A DNA stretch of 64,000 nucleotides from Amycolatopsis nalaikhensis (GCF_030264295.1 NZ_CP127173.1:2115501-2179500), one strand, 5' to 3'. Counted from the stretch's first letter, positions 1 through 8,429 are shown. The notes: generated by a model from the letters alone, not told the origin. Numbers and translations: made by a program.

Positions 1-163
1 CGGCCGCACCGCCGAGCTGTTCCGGCTCTACCAGGGCATGAACGCGAAGCTGGACGAGCTGTGCGCGGACTACAGCGAGGAGGAGCTGGCGCTGATCGCC
101 GGGTTCCTGCGGCGCGCGACGTCGGCGGGTGACGCCGCGACGGGTGATCTCGCCAACAGCTGA
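1..163 (+). CDS. MarR-family transcriptional regulator, C-terminal fragment
   Basis: Only the last 53 codons are in the window, read from base 2 to a TGA at 161-163. The peptide begins GRTAELFRLYQGMNAKLDEL and contains YSEEELALIAGFLRR, which resembles the C-terminal helices of MarR-family winged-helix regulators, where the pattern of alternating acidic and hydrophobic residues forms the dimerisation helix. The DNA-binding domain lies upstream of the window, so no ligand or target can be proposed. The next gene starts 28 bases downstream on the same strand. Confidence 0.6.
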   Translation, partial: GRTAELFRLYQGMNAKLDELCADYSEEELALIAGFLRRATSAGDAATGDLANS

Positions 164-191
164 CCAGCGGTTTTTGTGCTGTACTCCACGC

Positions 192-965
192 ATGTGGCAA
201 GCGGGCGACGCGTACGAGGCCTACATCGGGCGGTGGAGCCGCCGGGTCGCGGCGACGTTCGTCCGGCAGCTGGACGTCCCGGCGAGCCGCCGCTGGCTCG
301 ACGTCGGCTGCGGCACCGGCGCGCTGACGTCGGCGGTGCTGGCGGCGGCCGACCCGGCGGAGGTCGTCGGCGTCGACCCGTCCGAGGGATTCCTGAAGAC
401 GGCCCGCGAGAGCGTCACAGACCCGCGGGCGTCGTTCTCCCTCGCCGACGCGCGTGAGCTGCCCTTCCCGGACGACGACTTCGACGTCGTGGTTTCCGGC
501 CTGGTCCTGAACTTCGTGCCCGACCCGGCGAAGGCCGCCTCGGAGATCGCGCGGGTGACGCGCGGCCTGGCCGCGGCCTACGTCTGGGACCTCGCCGAAG
601 GCATGGAGCTGATCCGCCGCTTCTGGGACGCGGCCGCCGAGCTGGACCCGGCCAAGGTCGCCGAGCTGGACGAGGGCCGCCGGTTCACGCTGTGCCGCCC
701 CGAGCCGCTGGGTCGCTTGTGGACGGAGGCGGGCTTCTCCGGCGTGTCCGTCGGCGAGGTGAAGATCCCGACGGTGTTCACCGGCTTCGACGACTACTGG
801 CAGCCGTTCCTCGGCGCGCAAGGCCCGGCCCCGGCCTACTTGGCGACGGTGCCGGAGCCCCGCCGCGACCAGATCCGCGAGCTGCTGCGCAGCAGGCTCC
901 CCACCAACCCGGACGGCTCGATCCCGCTGACGGCCCGGGCCTGGGTCGTCAGCGGGACCGCGTAG
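192..965 (+). CDS. class I SAM-dependent methyltransferase
   Basis: A 257-aa protein if translation starts at the ATG at 192; the longer open frame back to 129 overlaps the upstream gene. SAM-binding motif I is LDVGCGTGALTSAVL near residue 38, followed by the acidic motif VGVDPSEGFL and the motif LADARELPFPDDDFDVVVSG, the usual signature of the Methyltransf_11 (UbiE/Coq5-like) fold. The N-terminus MWQAGDAYEAYIGRWSR matches a group of small-molecule methyltransferases beginning with a Y-xx-YIGRWS motif. The substrate is not predictable. Convergent with the lipoprotein gene next door, with almost no spacer. Confidence 0.85.
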   Translation: MWQAGDAYEAYIGRWSRRVAATFVRQLDVPASRRWLDVGCGTGALTSAVLAAADPAEVVGVDPSEGFLKTARESVTDPRASFSLADARELPFPDDDFDVVVSGLVLNFVPDPAKAASEIARVTRGLAAAYVWDLAEGMELIRRFWDAAAELDPAKVAELDEGRRFTLCRPEPLGRLWTEAGFSGVSVGEVKIPTVFTGFDDYWQPFLGAQGPAPAYLATVPEPRRDQIRELLRSRLPTNPDGSIPLTARAWVVSGTA

Positions 966-966
966 C

Positions 967-1911
967 TCAGAGCCCGGCCTGGGCCAGCCAGTCCTTCGCG
1001 ACGTCCGCGGCCTTCTCGCCGTCGGAGTCCACGCGCTTGTTCAGGTCGCGCATGATGTCGGTGGTCAGCTTCGCGCTCACCGCGTTGACGGCGTTGGCGA
1101 AGTCGGCCCCGCGCTCGTCGAGGACCTTCTTGTTCACCGCGGGCACGACGTTCTCGGTCGGCACGATGTTCAGGTCGTCCTTGAGCACGGTGTAGTTCGG
1201 GTCGCCGGTCAGCGGGCTGACCGAGTCGACCGGGATCACCGTGACCGCACCGGACTTGAGCTGCTCGACGCGCGGCCCGGCTTCCTGGACGGTCTGGAAG
1301 GTCGCGTTCGTCAGCTTGTAGACGTCCTTGAAGCCGAGGAAGCACGGGAGCCGCTTCTCGCACTCCGGCGGGCCCGCCATGACGACCTTGTCGAGCTTCT
1401 TCAGGTCGCTGATCGACGCGATGCCCTTTTCCTTGGCCAGGTCGGACTTGATGATGTAGGTGTTCTTGTCCTCGGCCGCGGCGAAGTTCAGCAGGGCGAC
1501 GCCGCTGGGCTCGAACAGCTTCGCCAGCTGCTCGTGCTCCTCCTGCGCGGTCTTGCCCGCCTCCTTGCCGAAGCCGGTGGTGATCGCCGCGCCCTGGTAC
1601 TCCGGGATGAACTGCAGCTCACCGGACTTGAGCGACGGGTAGATCAGCTCCCGCGAGCCGAGGTTCAGCTTCCGGGTCACCGGGTAGCCCTTGGCCTCCA
1701 GCGCCTGGGCGTAGATCTCGGCGAGGATCTGGCTGTCGGTGAAGTTGAAGGACGCGACGACGATCGGCGCCCCACCTTTGCTCTGCGCGGCGGGTTTGTC
1801 ACCGCTGTCGCTGCCACCACCACAGGCGGCCAAGCCGAGCGTCGCCGCGACGGCCACCGCCACCACGGACGCGTTCCGGAACCAGCGCACGAATCCCCAC
1901 TCCTTCGTCAC
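967..1911 (-). CDS. glycine betaine/choline (osmoprotectant) ABC transporter substrate-binding lipoprotein
   Basis: A 314-aa protein with a lipoprotein signal: basic start, hydrophobic VAVAVAATLGLAA and lipobox LAAC, then a Ser/Gly-rich linker. The mature part has the OpuAC/ProX fold signatures: APIVVASFNFTDSQILAEIYAQALEAKG at the start, LGSRELIYPSLKSGELQFIPEYQG in the middle and a VVPAVNKKVLDERG segment near the end. It should bind quaternary ammonium compounds outside the membrane and deliver them to the permeases encoded divergently from 2031. The 120-bp divergent spacer is the likely shared promoter region. An ATP-binding subunit is not seen in the window. Confidence 0.88.
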   Translation of the reverse strand: MTKEWGFVRWFRNASVVAVAVAATLGLAACGGGSDSGDKPAAQSKGGAPIVVASFNFTDSQILAEIYAQALEAKGYPVTRKLNLGSRELIYPSLKSGELQFIPEYQGAAITTGFGKEAGKTAQEEHEQLAKLFEPSGVALLNFAAAEDKNTYIIKSDLAKEKGIASISDLKKLDKVVMAGPPECEKRLPCFLGFKDVYKLTNATFQTVQEAGPRVEQLKSGAVTVIPVDSVSPLTGDPNYTVLKDDLNIVPTENVVPAVNKKVLDERGADFANAVNAVSAKLTTDIMRDLNKRVDSDGEKAADVAKDWLAQAGL

Positions 1912-2030
1912 TCGAACAGACGAGAGAGGACCCTAGCTCCGACCCCCGACAAGAATCCACATGCTGGGACAAACGGTCCAGAATTCCCAGCCTGCGGAAT
2001 TTGACCGCCCGATCGGGGTAGGGTCGGCCG

Positions 2031-2730
2031 GTGCACGTGACCGCGGTGACCCCGCTGGCCGCCGACAGCGGGCTCCCGATCTTCCAGTGGAAGTGGGTGG
2101 ACCGGAACGCCGACGACATCGTCCAGCGCCTCGGCGAGCACGTCTCGCTGACGGCCGCCGCGCTCGGCGTCGGACTGGTCGTCTCGATCGGCCTCGCGGT
2201 GCTTTCGCTGCGGTTCCGCTGGTCGTACGGGTTCATCCTGAGCGCGGCCGGCGCGCTGTACGTGATCCCGAGCCTCGGCGCGTTCGCGGTGCTGGTGCCG
2301 TTCTTCGGGCTGACGTTCCTCACCGCGATGATCCCGCTCGCGACGTACACGCTGCTGATCCTGGTGCGCAACATCGTCACCGGCGTCGACCAGGTGCCGA
2401 ACGAGGTCCGCGAAGCCGCCGTCGGCATGGGCTACACGCGGACGCGGCTGCTCTGGCAGATCGAGCTCCCCGCTGGCGCTGCCGGTGGTGATCGCCGGGC
2501 TGCGCGTCGCCGCGGTGACGACGATCGGCCTGGTCACCGTGACGTCGATGCTCGGCCTCGGCGGCCTCGGCTACTTCATCCGCGCGGGCATCCAGACGGC
2601 GACGCCCAACCCGACCGAGATCATCGTCGGCGTGGTGCTGTCGGTCGCGCTGGCCGTGGTCGTGGATCTGTTGCTGTGGCTCAGCGAGCGCCTGCTGGCG
2701 CCGTGGGCGCGGAAGGTGCGGGCGCGATGA
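2031..2730 (+). pseudogene. osmoprotectant ABC transporter permease (OpuCB/ProW type), interrupted by a +1 frameshift
   Basis: From a GTG at 2031 the frame encodes MHVTAVTPLAADS and then membrane segments typical of OpuCB-like permeases up to LLWQIELP. At a run of four C (2468-2471) the frame is lost: removing one C restores ELPLALPVVIAGLRVAAV, which then continues in the frame that ends at TGA 2728-2730 with LLAPWARKVRAR. The permease EAA-loop motif (EVREAAVGMGYTRTRLLWQIELP) sits exactly at the break, so the uninterrupted product would be lost. About 232 residues if repaired. The shifted frame reads without stop into the next permease, giving a misleading fused ORF. Either a real null allele or a homopolymer sequencing error. 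Confidence 0.8.
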
Positions 2731-3440
2731 GCTTCCTCGACCAGCTGAACGCGTGGCTCGCGGACCCGAACCGCTGGAGCTGGACGGACAAGGCGGGCAT
2801 CCCGTACCGGACCGTCGAGCACCTCAGGTTTTCCTTGCTGGCGTTGGTGATCGCGGCCGTCCTGACGATCCCGGCGGCGTTGTGGCTCGCCCACTACCGC
2901 CGGGGCGCGTTCCTCGCGAGCAGCGCGGTGAACATCGGCCGCGCGATCCCGAGCTTCGGCCTGATCATCCTGTTCTGGTTCCTGGCCAGCCGCTGGGAGC
3001 TGGACACGACGTTCTGGCCGTTGCTGCTGGCGTTGGTGGCCTTGGCGATGCCACCGCTGTTCACCAACACGTACGCGGGAGTGGTGTCCCTGGAGCAGGA
3101 CACCATCGACGCGGCCCGCGGCACGGGTTACCGCGAGTGGCAGATCATGCTGCGGCTCGAGCTGCCGCTGGCGTCCCCGGTGATCCTGGCGGGCGCGCGG
3201 GTGTCGTTCCTCCAGCTGATCGCGACGGTCGCGATCGGCGCGATCGTCAACGACGGCGGCGGTTTGGGACGCTACATCGTCGACGGCTTCGCGTTGGGCG
3301 CACAGGGTTACGGCGAGATCTTCGCGGGCGGCCTCGCGGCCGTGGTGCTGGCGTTGCTCTGCGACGGCGCCTTCGCGCTGATCACCCGTTTGGCGACGCC
3401 GCGCGGCCTGGCCTTGCAGTCGGCCCGGCGGGAAGCGTAG
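2727..3440 (+). CDS. osmoprotectant ABC transporter permease
   Basis: A 237-aa integral membrane protein starting MSFLDQLNAWLADPNRWSW, with five or six membrane segments and the cytoplasmic EAA-type loop DAARGTGYREWQIMLRLELP that contacts the ATPase. The family is OpuCB/OpuCD-like, components of compatible-solute importers. Its ATG overlaps the stop of the frameshifted permease by 4 bp (ATGA), implying translational coupling and a heterodimeric membrane channel. It ends with RLATPRGLALQSARREA. It depends on an ATPase encoded elsewhere. Confidence 0.88.
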   Translation: MSFLDQLNAWLADPNRWSWTDKAGIPYRTVEHLRFSLLALVIAAVLTIPAALWLAHYRRGAFLASSAVNIGRAIPSFGLIILFWFLASRWELDTTFWPLLLALVALAMPPLFTNTYAGVVSLEQDTIDAARGTGYREWQIMLRLELPLASPVILAGARVSFLQLIATVAIGAIVNDGGGLGRYIVDGFALGAQGYGEIFAGGLAAVVLALLCDGAFALITRLATPRGLALQSARREA

Positions 3441-3478
3441 GAATCTCACCCTGCGCAGTCACATCTTACGATCTGTGC

Positions 3479-4318
3479 ATGGATCGGCCCAAGCCCAACG
3501 CACGCAAGCGCCTGCTCGCCAACAAGCTTCGCCGCCTGCGCGAGAACGCCGGACTCACGCAAGTCGAAGCCGGTGCGCCGATGCGGTTCAACAAGAACAA
3601 GATGAGCCGCATCGAGCTGGGATATCTCCCCGACTACAACGGTTTCGTGGCTCTCCTCGACCGCTACGGCGTGATCGTCTCGGACTACGACGACTGGGTC
3701 CGCCAGTACGACCGGGCGTTCGAGAAGGGTTGGTGGCACGCGTACGGCCTCGACGACATGAGTTACATCTCGCTCGAAGCCGACGCTGACGAGGTCCGCG
3801 TGTACGAGTTCGGCATCGTTCCGGGCCTGCTCCAGACCGAAGCCGGGATGCGCGCCGCGTTCGCCGGTGCGCGGGAACCGTTGTCACCTCGCCGGTTGGA
3901 GAACGAGATCGCGGTCCGCCTGCGCCGCCAGGCCCGCCTCACCGATGACGATCCGCCCCTCAAGTTCCACGCGATCATCGACGAGTCCGTCCTCCGGCGC
4001 CCCGACCTGGTCCCGCACGAGCAGTGCGCCCAGCTCGAGCAGATCATCGAGCGCGCGGAGCTGCCCAACGTCACGGTGCAGGTCGTGCCGATCAACCACG
4101 GGTTCCACTCCGGGCGCAACGGCAGCTTCACCATTCTCAGCTATCCCCGGCTGCGGGAGCCGGACATCGCCTACATCGAGCACGGTTTCGGCTCGCTCCA
4201 GTTCGAGAAAGCCAAGGACGTGAACGTTGCTAGGCTGGTCTTCCGACACCTCGCCGATCTCGCGCTCGACGAACCGGATTCGATCCGGCTGATCCGGCAG
4301 GTGATCGCCGAGACCTGA
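3479..4318 (+). CDS. XRE-family HTH regulator with DUF5753 domain
   Basis: A 279-aa protein with an N-terminal helix-turn-helix ([20 protein letters not shown] followed by [10 protein letters not shown]) and a C-terminal DUF5753 domain, recognised by [18 protein letters not shown], the VRLRRQARL segment, a VLRRP motif and the end [19 protein letters not shown]. This architecture is shared with WhiJ and its many actinomycete paralogues, which work with small DUF397 proteins in developmental regulation. The ATG at 3479 fits the HTH start and lies 38 bp after the permease stop. The DUF397 partner follows 13 bp downstream. Confidence 0.88.
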   Translation: MDRPKPNARKRLLANKLRRLRENAGLTQVEAGAPMRFNKNKMSRIELGYLPDYNGFVALLDRYGVIVSDYDDWVRQYDRAFEKGWWHAYGLDDMSYISLEADADEVRVYEFGIVPGLLQTEAGMRAAFAGAREPLSPRRLENEIAVRLRRQARLTDDDPPLKFHAIIDESVLRRPDLVPHEQCAQLEQIIERAELPNVTVQVVPINHGFHSGRNGSFTILSYPRLREPDIAYIEHGFGSLQFEKAKDVNVARLVFRHLADLALDEPDSIRLIRQVIAET

Positions 4319-4331
4319 CGGGAGGCGAACC

Positions 4332-4511
4332 GTGTCCGACCTTTCCTGGTACAAGAGCAGCTACAGCTCCGGCGAGGGTGCGCAGGGAAACTGCGTCGAG
4401 GTCGCTTTCCTCCCCGGCACGGTGGCGGTCCGCGACTCGAAGGCCCCGACGTCCGGCACGCTGACCGTGTCACCCGAAACCTGGCGCCACATCGGCGAAA
4501 TCGCCCGCTAG
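4332..4511 (+). CDS. DUF397 small regulator partner
   Basis: A 59-aa protein too short for many gene finders. It starts at GTG 4332, with GGGAGG at 4320-4325 as ribosome binding site. The sequence [10 protein letters not shown], a central NCVEVAFL, the VAVRDSK motif and the final W-xx-I are the DUF397 signature. DUF397 proteins pair with XRE-DUF5753 regulators and are thought to modulate them. The spacing behind the regulator gene suggests one transcript. Its stop overlaps the stop of the convergent transporter gene by 3 bases. Confidence 0.85.
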   Translation: MSDLSWYKSSYSSGEGAQGNCVEVAFLPGTVAVRDSKAPTSGTLTVSPETWRHIGEIAR

Positions 4512-5071
4512 AACGCGCCGACGAGGATCAGCACCCCGAGCGCGACGAGCACCACGGGCAGCACGACGTGCCCCCACCGCGCGAGCACCCGGGCGACGCC
4601 GGGGCGGGTGGCGAGGAACCGTCCGGCCGCACACCACACGGCCACGCCCACCAGGAACACCACGACGTAACCCGCGAGCCCGCCGGGCCCGGTCGCGGCG
4701 AAGGCGGGCACGTAGACGCCGACGTTGTCACCGCCGTTGGCGAAGCAGACCACCGCGATCCCGAGGACCCCGGCCGCGGGCGCGGGTTCGCCGTCGTCGG
4801 CGTGCCACGCCTGCCAGGCCGCGCGGATCCCGAGCAGCACGGGCAGCACGCCGAGCCACCGGACGAGCCCGTCGGGCAGCAGCCCGGCGCCGAGCGCCCC
4901 GGCGACGGAAACGCCGAGGATGGCGGCGAAGCCGAGGAACTGCCCGGCGACGACGTCCAGCGCACCCCGCCGCCCGGCGGCCCGCCCGAAGAAGACGGCG
5001 AGCAGCACGAGGTCGTCGACGTTCGTCACCGCGAACATCGCGGCCGCCCGCCCGATCAGGCCGAGGTCCAC
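4508..5071 (-). CDS. cadmium resistance (CadD)/LysE-superfamily membrane transporter
   Basis: A 187-aa protein with five or six membrane segments and the CadD-family start [16 protein letters not shown], where the N-x-DD pair is characteristic, plus the repeat-like [18 protein letters not shown] in the second half. CadD proteins export cadmium or other small cations and belong to the LysE transporter superfamily. The GTG start at 5071 lies inside the 3' end of the ammonia-lyase gene (16-bp overlap), so it is probably the last gene of that operon. The natural substrate here may be a metal or the product of the upstream enzymes; sequence alone does not decide. Confidence 0.8.
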   Translation of the reverse strand: MDLGLIGRAAAMFAVTNVDDLVLLAVFFGRAAGRRGALDVVAGQFLGFAAILGVSVAGALGAGLLPDGLVRWLGVLPVLLGIRAAWQAWHADDGEPAPAAGVLGIAVVCFANGGDNVGVYVPAFAATGPGGLAGYVVVFLVGVAVWCAAGRFLATRPGVARVLARWGHVVLPVVLVALGVLILVGAF

Positions 5072-6495
5072 GCCGTCTTTCCGGTGCGGCACGCGGTGAT
5101 CAGGCGCTCGACTTCGGGACCGAGCGGCCGGTCCTCCTCGACCGGCGGAACGACCGTCCGGACCCACTCGTAAGCCGCGTCCAGCCCGGGTGCGCCGTCC
5201 GGCGCGAGGTGCCGCGCCTGCGACCCGGTGACCAGCTCGCACGCCGTGATCGCGAAGAGGTGCGAAGCGGCCGCCCGCAGCTGCTCCCCCGCCGCCCACG
5301 CGAACGCCTGCACGTCCTCCTGGCCGGCCGAGGTGTCGATCGAGCCGAGCGTCGCGGGCGCGGCGAGCCGTCGCAACGCGTGCAACTCGCCGACCGCCCT
5401 CTTGTGCAACGGCACCAACCCCGCGCGCGGCCCGGGGTCGCTCGTGAGCTGGGCCGGGAGGCCGCTGAACCGCTCGTCGAGCAGCCGGTGCTGGCGCTGC
5501 ACGGAAATCTCGCCGAGGTGCACCAAAGCCGCTGTCACGGCGTCCATCCGCAGGCCGAGGTCGATCGCGTGGTACGCCGTGCCCGGGACGAACTCGCCCT
5601 CGATGAACGACGGTGAGTCGCCCGGCATCGTCCGCCAGCGCCGCACCGTCTCGCTCAGGTCGTCGGTGACGCGGGCGGCGTGCGCGAGGGCGCGCGGCGC
5701 GACCCGTACCGAAAGGGGCGCCTGCACGACGTCCGCCCGCACCGGCCCCGCACCCACCAGTTCGTTCACCGCGGCCAGGATCCGCCGCAACTGCTCGTCG
5801 CCACCGGCCATGACCGGCGACAACGCCTCGCGGGGCGCGCCGAGGACGTCGATCGCCATGGCCTCGGTGAGCGTCTGCAGGTCGATGAGCCGCCGGGCTT
5901 CGGTCTCGCCGCGCTGCGAGTGCATTACGGCCAGCGGAGAACCCTGAAGCAGCGAAGCACCTTCTTTGGGCCCGAGCACGTACGGCTCGACGCCACGCTT
6001 CGCCAGCGCCTCGGCCGCGGGGATCTCGACGCCGTCTTCGAGGACCGTGCCGATCCCGAGGAACGTCTGGAAAGCGTGCGACAGCGGGATGATCTCGCCC
6101 GAGCTGCCGAGCCCGGTGCGCGGGACGGCGGGCGTGAACCCGTCGTTGAGCCGGTCGACGAGGAACTGCACCAGCTCCGGGCTCACGGCCGACCACGGCT
6201 GCAGGAAGTCGTCCAGCCGGGCGAGGAGCAGCGCGCGGACGTCTTCGGGCGGCAGCCACGGCGGCCCGCCGACCGCGCGGCCGATCAGCAGGTTCCGTTG
6301 GTGCTCGGCCTGTTGCCGCGCGTCGAGGGCGACGCCGGCGAGCCGTCCCATGCCGGTGGTGACCCCGTAGACCGGTTTTTCGGGCCGCGAAAGGAGTATT
6401 CCGGCCGCTTCCCGGCGTCGCTTCAGGGCTTCTACCAGCGGTTTGGCCAAAACCAGCCGTTCACCGTCGGCGAACCCACTACCGGTGATGATCAT
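5056..6495 (-). CDS. divergent HAL/PAL-type (MIO family) aromatic amino acid lyase-like protein
   Basis: A 479-aa protein whose ATG overlaps the upstream stop (ATGA at 6492-6495). Family landmarks are present: YGVTTGMG with the catalytic-loop Tyr, NLLIGRAVG, the PKEGASLLQG segment in place of PKEGLALING, the TAYHAIDLGLRMDAVTAAL helix and SIDTSAGQED near the end. The triad that forms the MIO cofactor, normally GASGDLAPLAH, reads GSSGEIIPLSH, so the triad would be Ser-Ser-Gly. The QDRY-type motif reads QAPLSVR, without the Tyr. It is therefore a family member with altered catalytic residues; reaction unknown, and histidine degradation is unlikely because no hut genes are nearby. Confidence 0.85.
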   Translation of the reverse strand: MIITGSGFADGERLVLAKPLVEALKRRREAAGILLSRPEKPVYGVTTGMGRLAGVALDARQQAEHQRNLLIGRAVGGPPWLPPEDVRALLLARLDDFLQPWSAVSPELVQFLVDRLNDGFTPAVPRTGLGSSGEIIPLSHAFQTFLGIGTVLEDGVEIPAAEALAKRGVEPYVLGPKEGASLLQGSPLAVMHSQRGETEARRLIDLQTLTEAMAIDVLGAPREALSPVMAGGDEQLRRILAAVNELVGAGPVRADVVQAPLSVRVAPRALAHAARVTDDLSETVRRWRTMPGDSPSFIEGEFVPGTAYHAIDLGLRMDAVTAALVHLGEISVQRQHRLLDERFSGLPAQLTSDPGPRAGLVPLHKRAVGELHALRRLAAPATLGSIDTSAGQEDVQAFAWAAGEQLRAAASHLFAITACELVTGSQARHLAPDGAPGLDAAYEWVRTVVPPVEEDRPLGPEVERLITACRTGKTAWTSA

Positions 6496-7499
6496 CGGTA
6501 GGGCAGCATGGTGCCGACGCCGGAAGCCTCGGCACGGGCGAGGATCATGGTCGCCACCGCGATGTCCGTTGTGGACAGTCCGCGGTGCCAGAACAGGATC
6601 CGTTCGGCGTCGGACTCGCGGCCGGGCTTCTTCCCGGCCACGACGTCGCCGATCTCGGCGTGGACCCGGTCCGCGGTGAGGAGGCCGGCGTTGAGCTGGG
6701 GGCGCAGGGCGCCGAACCGCGGGTTGCCGGACTGGGATTCGCGCCAGTCGTCGACCACGACCTTGTCGATGTCGTCGAGCAGCGTGAGCTCCAGTGCGCT
6801 GATCGTGCCGTAGGGCACCAGGAAGGTGCCCGGCCGGAGGAACTCGCGGCGCACCAGCGCTTCGGGTTCGACCAGCCGGGAGGCCTCGACCTGGATGTCG
6901 GCGCCGTCCAGGGTCTCCTCGGCCGTGGCGCAGACGCGGACGTCCTTGCCGAGCCGTTCCGAAAGGCGCCTGCCGAACTCTTCGCGCGACTCCGGACGCT
7001 TGCTGGTCACGCGGATTTCGGCGAAGTCGAACAACGAGTCGAGGAGCACGACGTTCCACCAGGCGGTACCGCGGGCACCGATGTGCCCGAGCACCCGGGA
7101 GTCCGGGCGCGCCAGGTACTTCGCGCCGACGGCGGTCATCGCGCCGGTGCGGGCCTCGGTGATCATCGTGCCGTCGACTATGGCCCGCGGCATGCCCGTG
7201 TCCGGGTCCAGCAGCAGGATCAACGCCATTTCGGAAGGGAGGCCCTGTTCGAAGTTCCCCACGAAGTCACCGACGACCTTCACGCCACTGACCTGCTTCG
7301 CGGACAGGTGGCCGCGAAGGATGTTGAAGTGGCCTTTGCCGCCGTTGTCCGGCACGAGGTGGGTTCGCGGCTCGAAGACGACCTGGCCGCGGCCGTGGTC
7401 GGCGAGCACGTCCTCGACCGCGCCGACGATGTCCGCTTCGGTGATGCCGAGCGAGTCGATGTCGGCACCGGTCAGGTACCGGAGCCAGACGGACGTCAC
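6492..7499 (-). CDS. ornithine cyclodeaminase/mu-crystallin family protein
   Basis: A 335-aa protein starting at GTG 7499 (VTSVWLRYLTGADIDS). The fold is shown by the N-terminal dimerisation region with KVVGDFVGNFEQGLPSEMALILLLD, the DGTMITEARTGAMTAVGAKYLAR helix found in all members, and a Rossmann motif VLGHIGARGTAWWN in place of the usual IGAGVQA. Members include ornithine cyclodeaminase, alanine dehydrogenase, SbnB and imine reductases. The altered nucleotide-binding loop and the genetic coupling to an ammonia-lyase suggest amino or imino acid chemistry, but the substrate is open. Overlaps both neighbours by 4 bp. Confidence 0.82.
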   Translation of the reverse strand: MTSVWLRYLTGADIDSLGITEADIVGAVEDVLADHGRGQVVFEPRTHLVPDNGGKGHFNILRGHLSAKQVSGVKVVGDFVGNFEQGLPSEMALILLLDPDTGMPRAIVDGTMITEARTGAMTAVGAKYLARPDSRVLGHIGARGTAWWNVVLLDSLFDFAEIRVTSKRPESREEFGRRLSERLGKDVRVCATAEETLDGADIQVEASRLVEPEALVRREFLRPGTFLVPYGTISALELTLLDDIDKVVVDDWRESQSGNPRFGALRPQLNAGLLTADRVHAEIGDVVAGKKPGRESDAERILFWHRGLSTTDIAVATMILARAEASGVGTMLPYR

Positions 7500-8038
7500 C
7501 GGGCGAGGTCCTCGATGACCTCGGCCCCGGGCAGCGCGGCCAGCGCGGTGCCGGAGATCAGCAGCTTGCTGCCGCGGATCCCGCTGCCGATGACGAGTTC
7601 GGGCGCGTCCGCGACGCGCTTGTCGATCAGGACGGGCCACTCGGCGGGCAGGCCGACGGGCGTGATGCCGCCGTACTCCATCCCGGTCAGGGCGACGGCT
7701 TCGTCCATCGGCGCGAACGACGCCTTGCGGACGTCGAGGCGGCGCTTGATGACGCCGTTGACGTCGGCGCGGGTGGTCGCGAGCACGAGCGCGGCCGCGA
7801 AGCGGACTTCACCGGCGCGCTTGCCGGCGACGACAACGCAGTTCGCGGAGGCTTCGAGCGGCGAGCCGTAGGCCTCGCAGAAGGCGGCGGTGTCGGCCAG
7901 CGACGGGTCGATCTCCGTGACGCCGACGGCATCCGGGTCGGCGAGCGCGGCCAGCGCCTTGGCGACGGGCTCGGCGAGGAGGTCAGTACGCGTGGGGGCG
8001 GGAACGACGGTGAGGCTCCCTGCGATCGTCCAGGTCAC
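7496..8038 (-). CDS. YbaK/EbsC-type aminoacyl-tRNA deacylase family protein
   Basis: A 180-aa protein, MTWTIAGSLTVVPA. The YbaK/ProX editing-domain signatures are AFCEAYGSPLEASANCVVV, the KRRLDVRKASFAPMDEAVALTG region with the conserved K, and GGITPVGLP. These domains hydrolyse mischarged aminoacyl-tRNAs in trans, protecting translation from near-cognate amino acids. It is the first gene of a tightly overlapped operon with an ornithine-cyclodeaminase-like enzyme and a MIO-type lyase, so a role in protecting the cell from a non-protein amino acid made or consumed by those enzymes is a reasonable inference. Confidence 0.85.
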   Translation of the reverse strand: MTWTIAGSLTVVPAPTRTDLLAEPVAKALAALADPDAVGVTEIDPSLADTAAFCEAYGSPLEASANCVVVAGKRAGEVRFAAALVLATTRADVNGVIKRRLDVRKASFAPMDEAVALTGMEYGGITPVGLPAEWPVLIDKRVADAPELVIGSGIRGSKLLISGTALAALPGAEVIEDLAR

Positions 8039-8051
8039 CCCGCCAGCCTAA

Positions 8052-8345
8052 CTACCAGCTGGAGCCGCCGCGCTGCACCTCGATGAGCTTGGGGCGCACG
8101 TCCACGATGTAGACGAGGACCGCGGCCATGGCGGGCACCCAGAAGATCATCCCCGGCCCCATCACGTCGAACAACGCCATGGCGAGCGTCGCGCCACCGG
8201 TGATCAGCATCCAGATCGGCTTGGTCTTGCGATCGGCGGCGGAGTAGGCGTCGGCACGCTGAAGCAGCGCGTGCACGAAGGCGAAGAGCCCGACCAGCGC
8301 GCTGCCCCAGTGGATGACTTGGAGGATCCAGTAGGCAACCAGCAC
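8052..8345 (-). CDS. DUF2516 family membrane protein
   Basis: A 97-aa protein with three predicted membrane segments ([20 protein letters not shown], an [16 protein letters not shown] segment, and an [14 protein letters not shown] segment), matching the actinobacterial DUF2516 family. A conserved basic loop [14 protein letters not shown] separates the first two helices. Function unknown. Starts at GTG 8345. Its gene lies 84 bp downstream of hbhA on the same strand; DUF2516 genes are found beside hbhA homologues in related actinobacteria, so co-regulation is plausible. Confidence 0.8.
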   Translation of the reverse strand: MLVAYWILQVIHWGSALVGLFAFVHALLQRADAYSAADRKTKPIWMLITGGATLAMALFDVMGPGMIFWVPAMAAVLVYIVDVRPKLIEVQRGGSSW

Positions 8346-8429
8346 GACGACAGCTTACGGCAAACCGCCCGAACGACCCCGGCCCCGCCACCGGAGGTCC
8401 GGCGGCGGGGCGGGGTGTTCACGGCGTTT

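Noticed and set aside
2753..3478. Open frame running through the second permease into the XRE gene
   Set aside because: Out of frame with the permease and rich in Arg/Gly/Pro, a typical high-GC shadow; the XRE gene has its own ATG at 3479.
5056..6495. Standard histidine ammonia-lyase (HutH)
   Set aside because: MIO triad and several active-site motifs differ and there are no hutU, hutI or hutF genes nearby.
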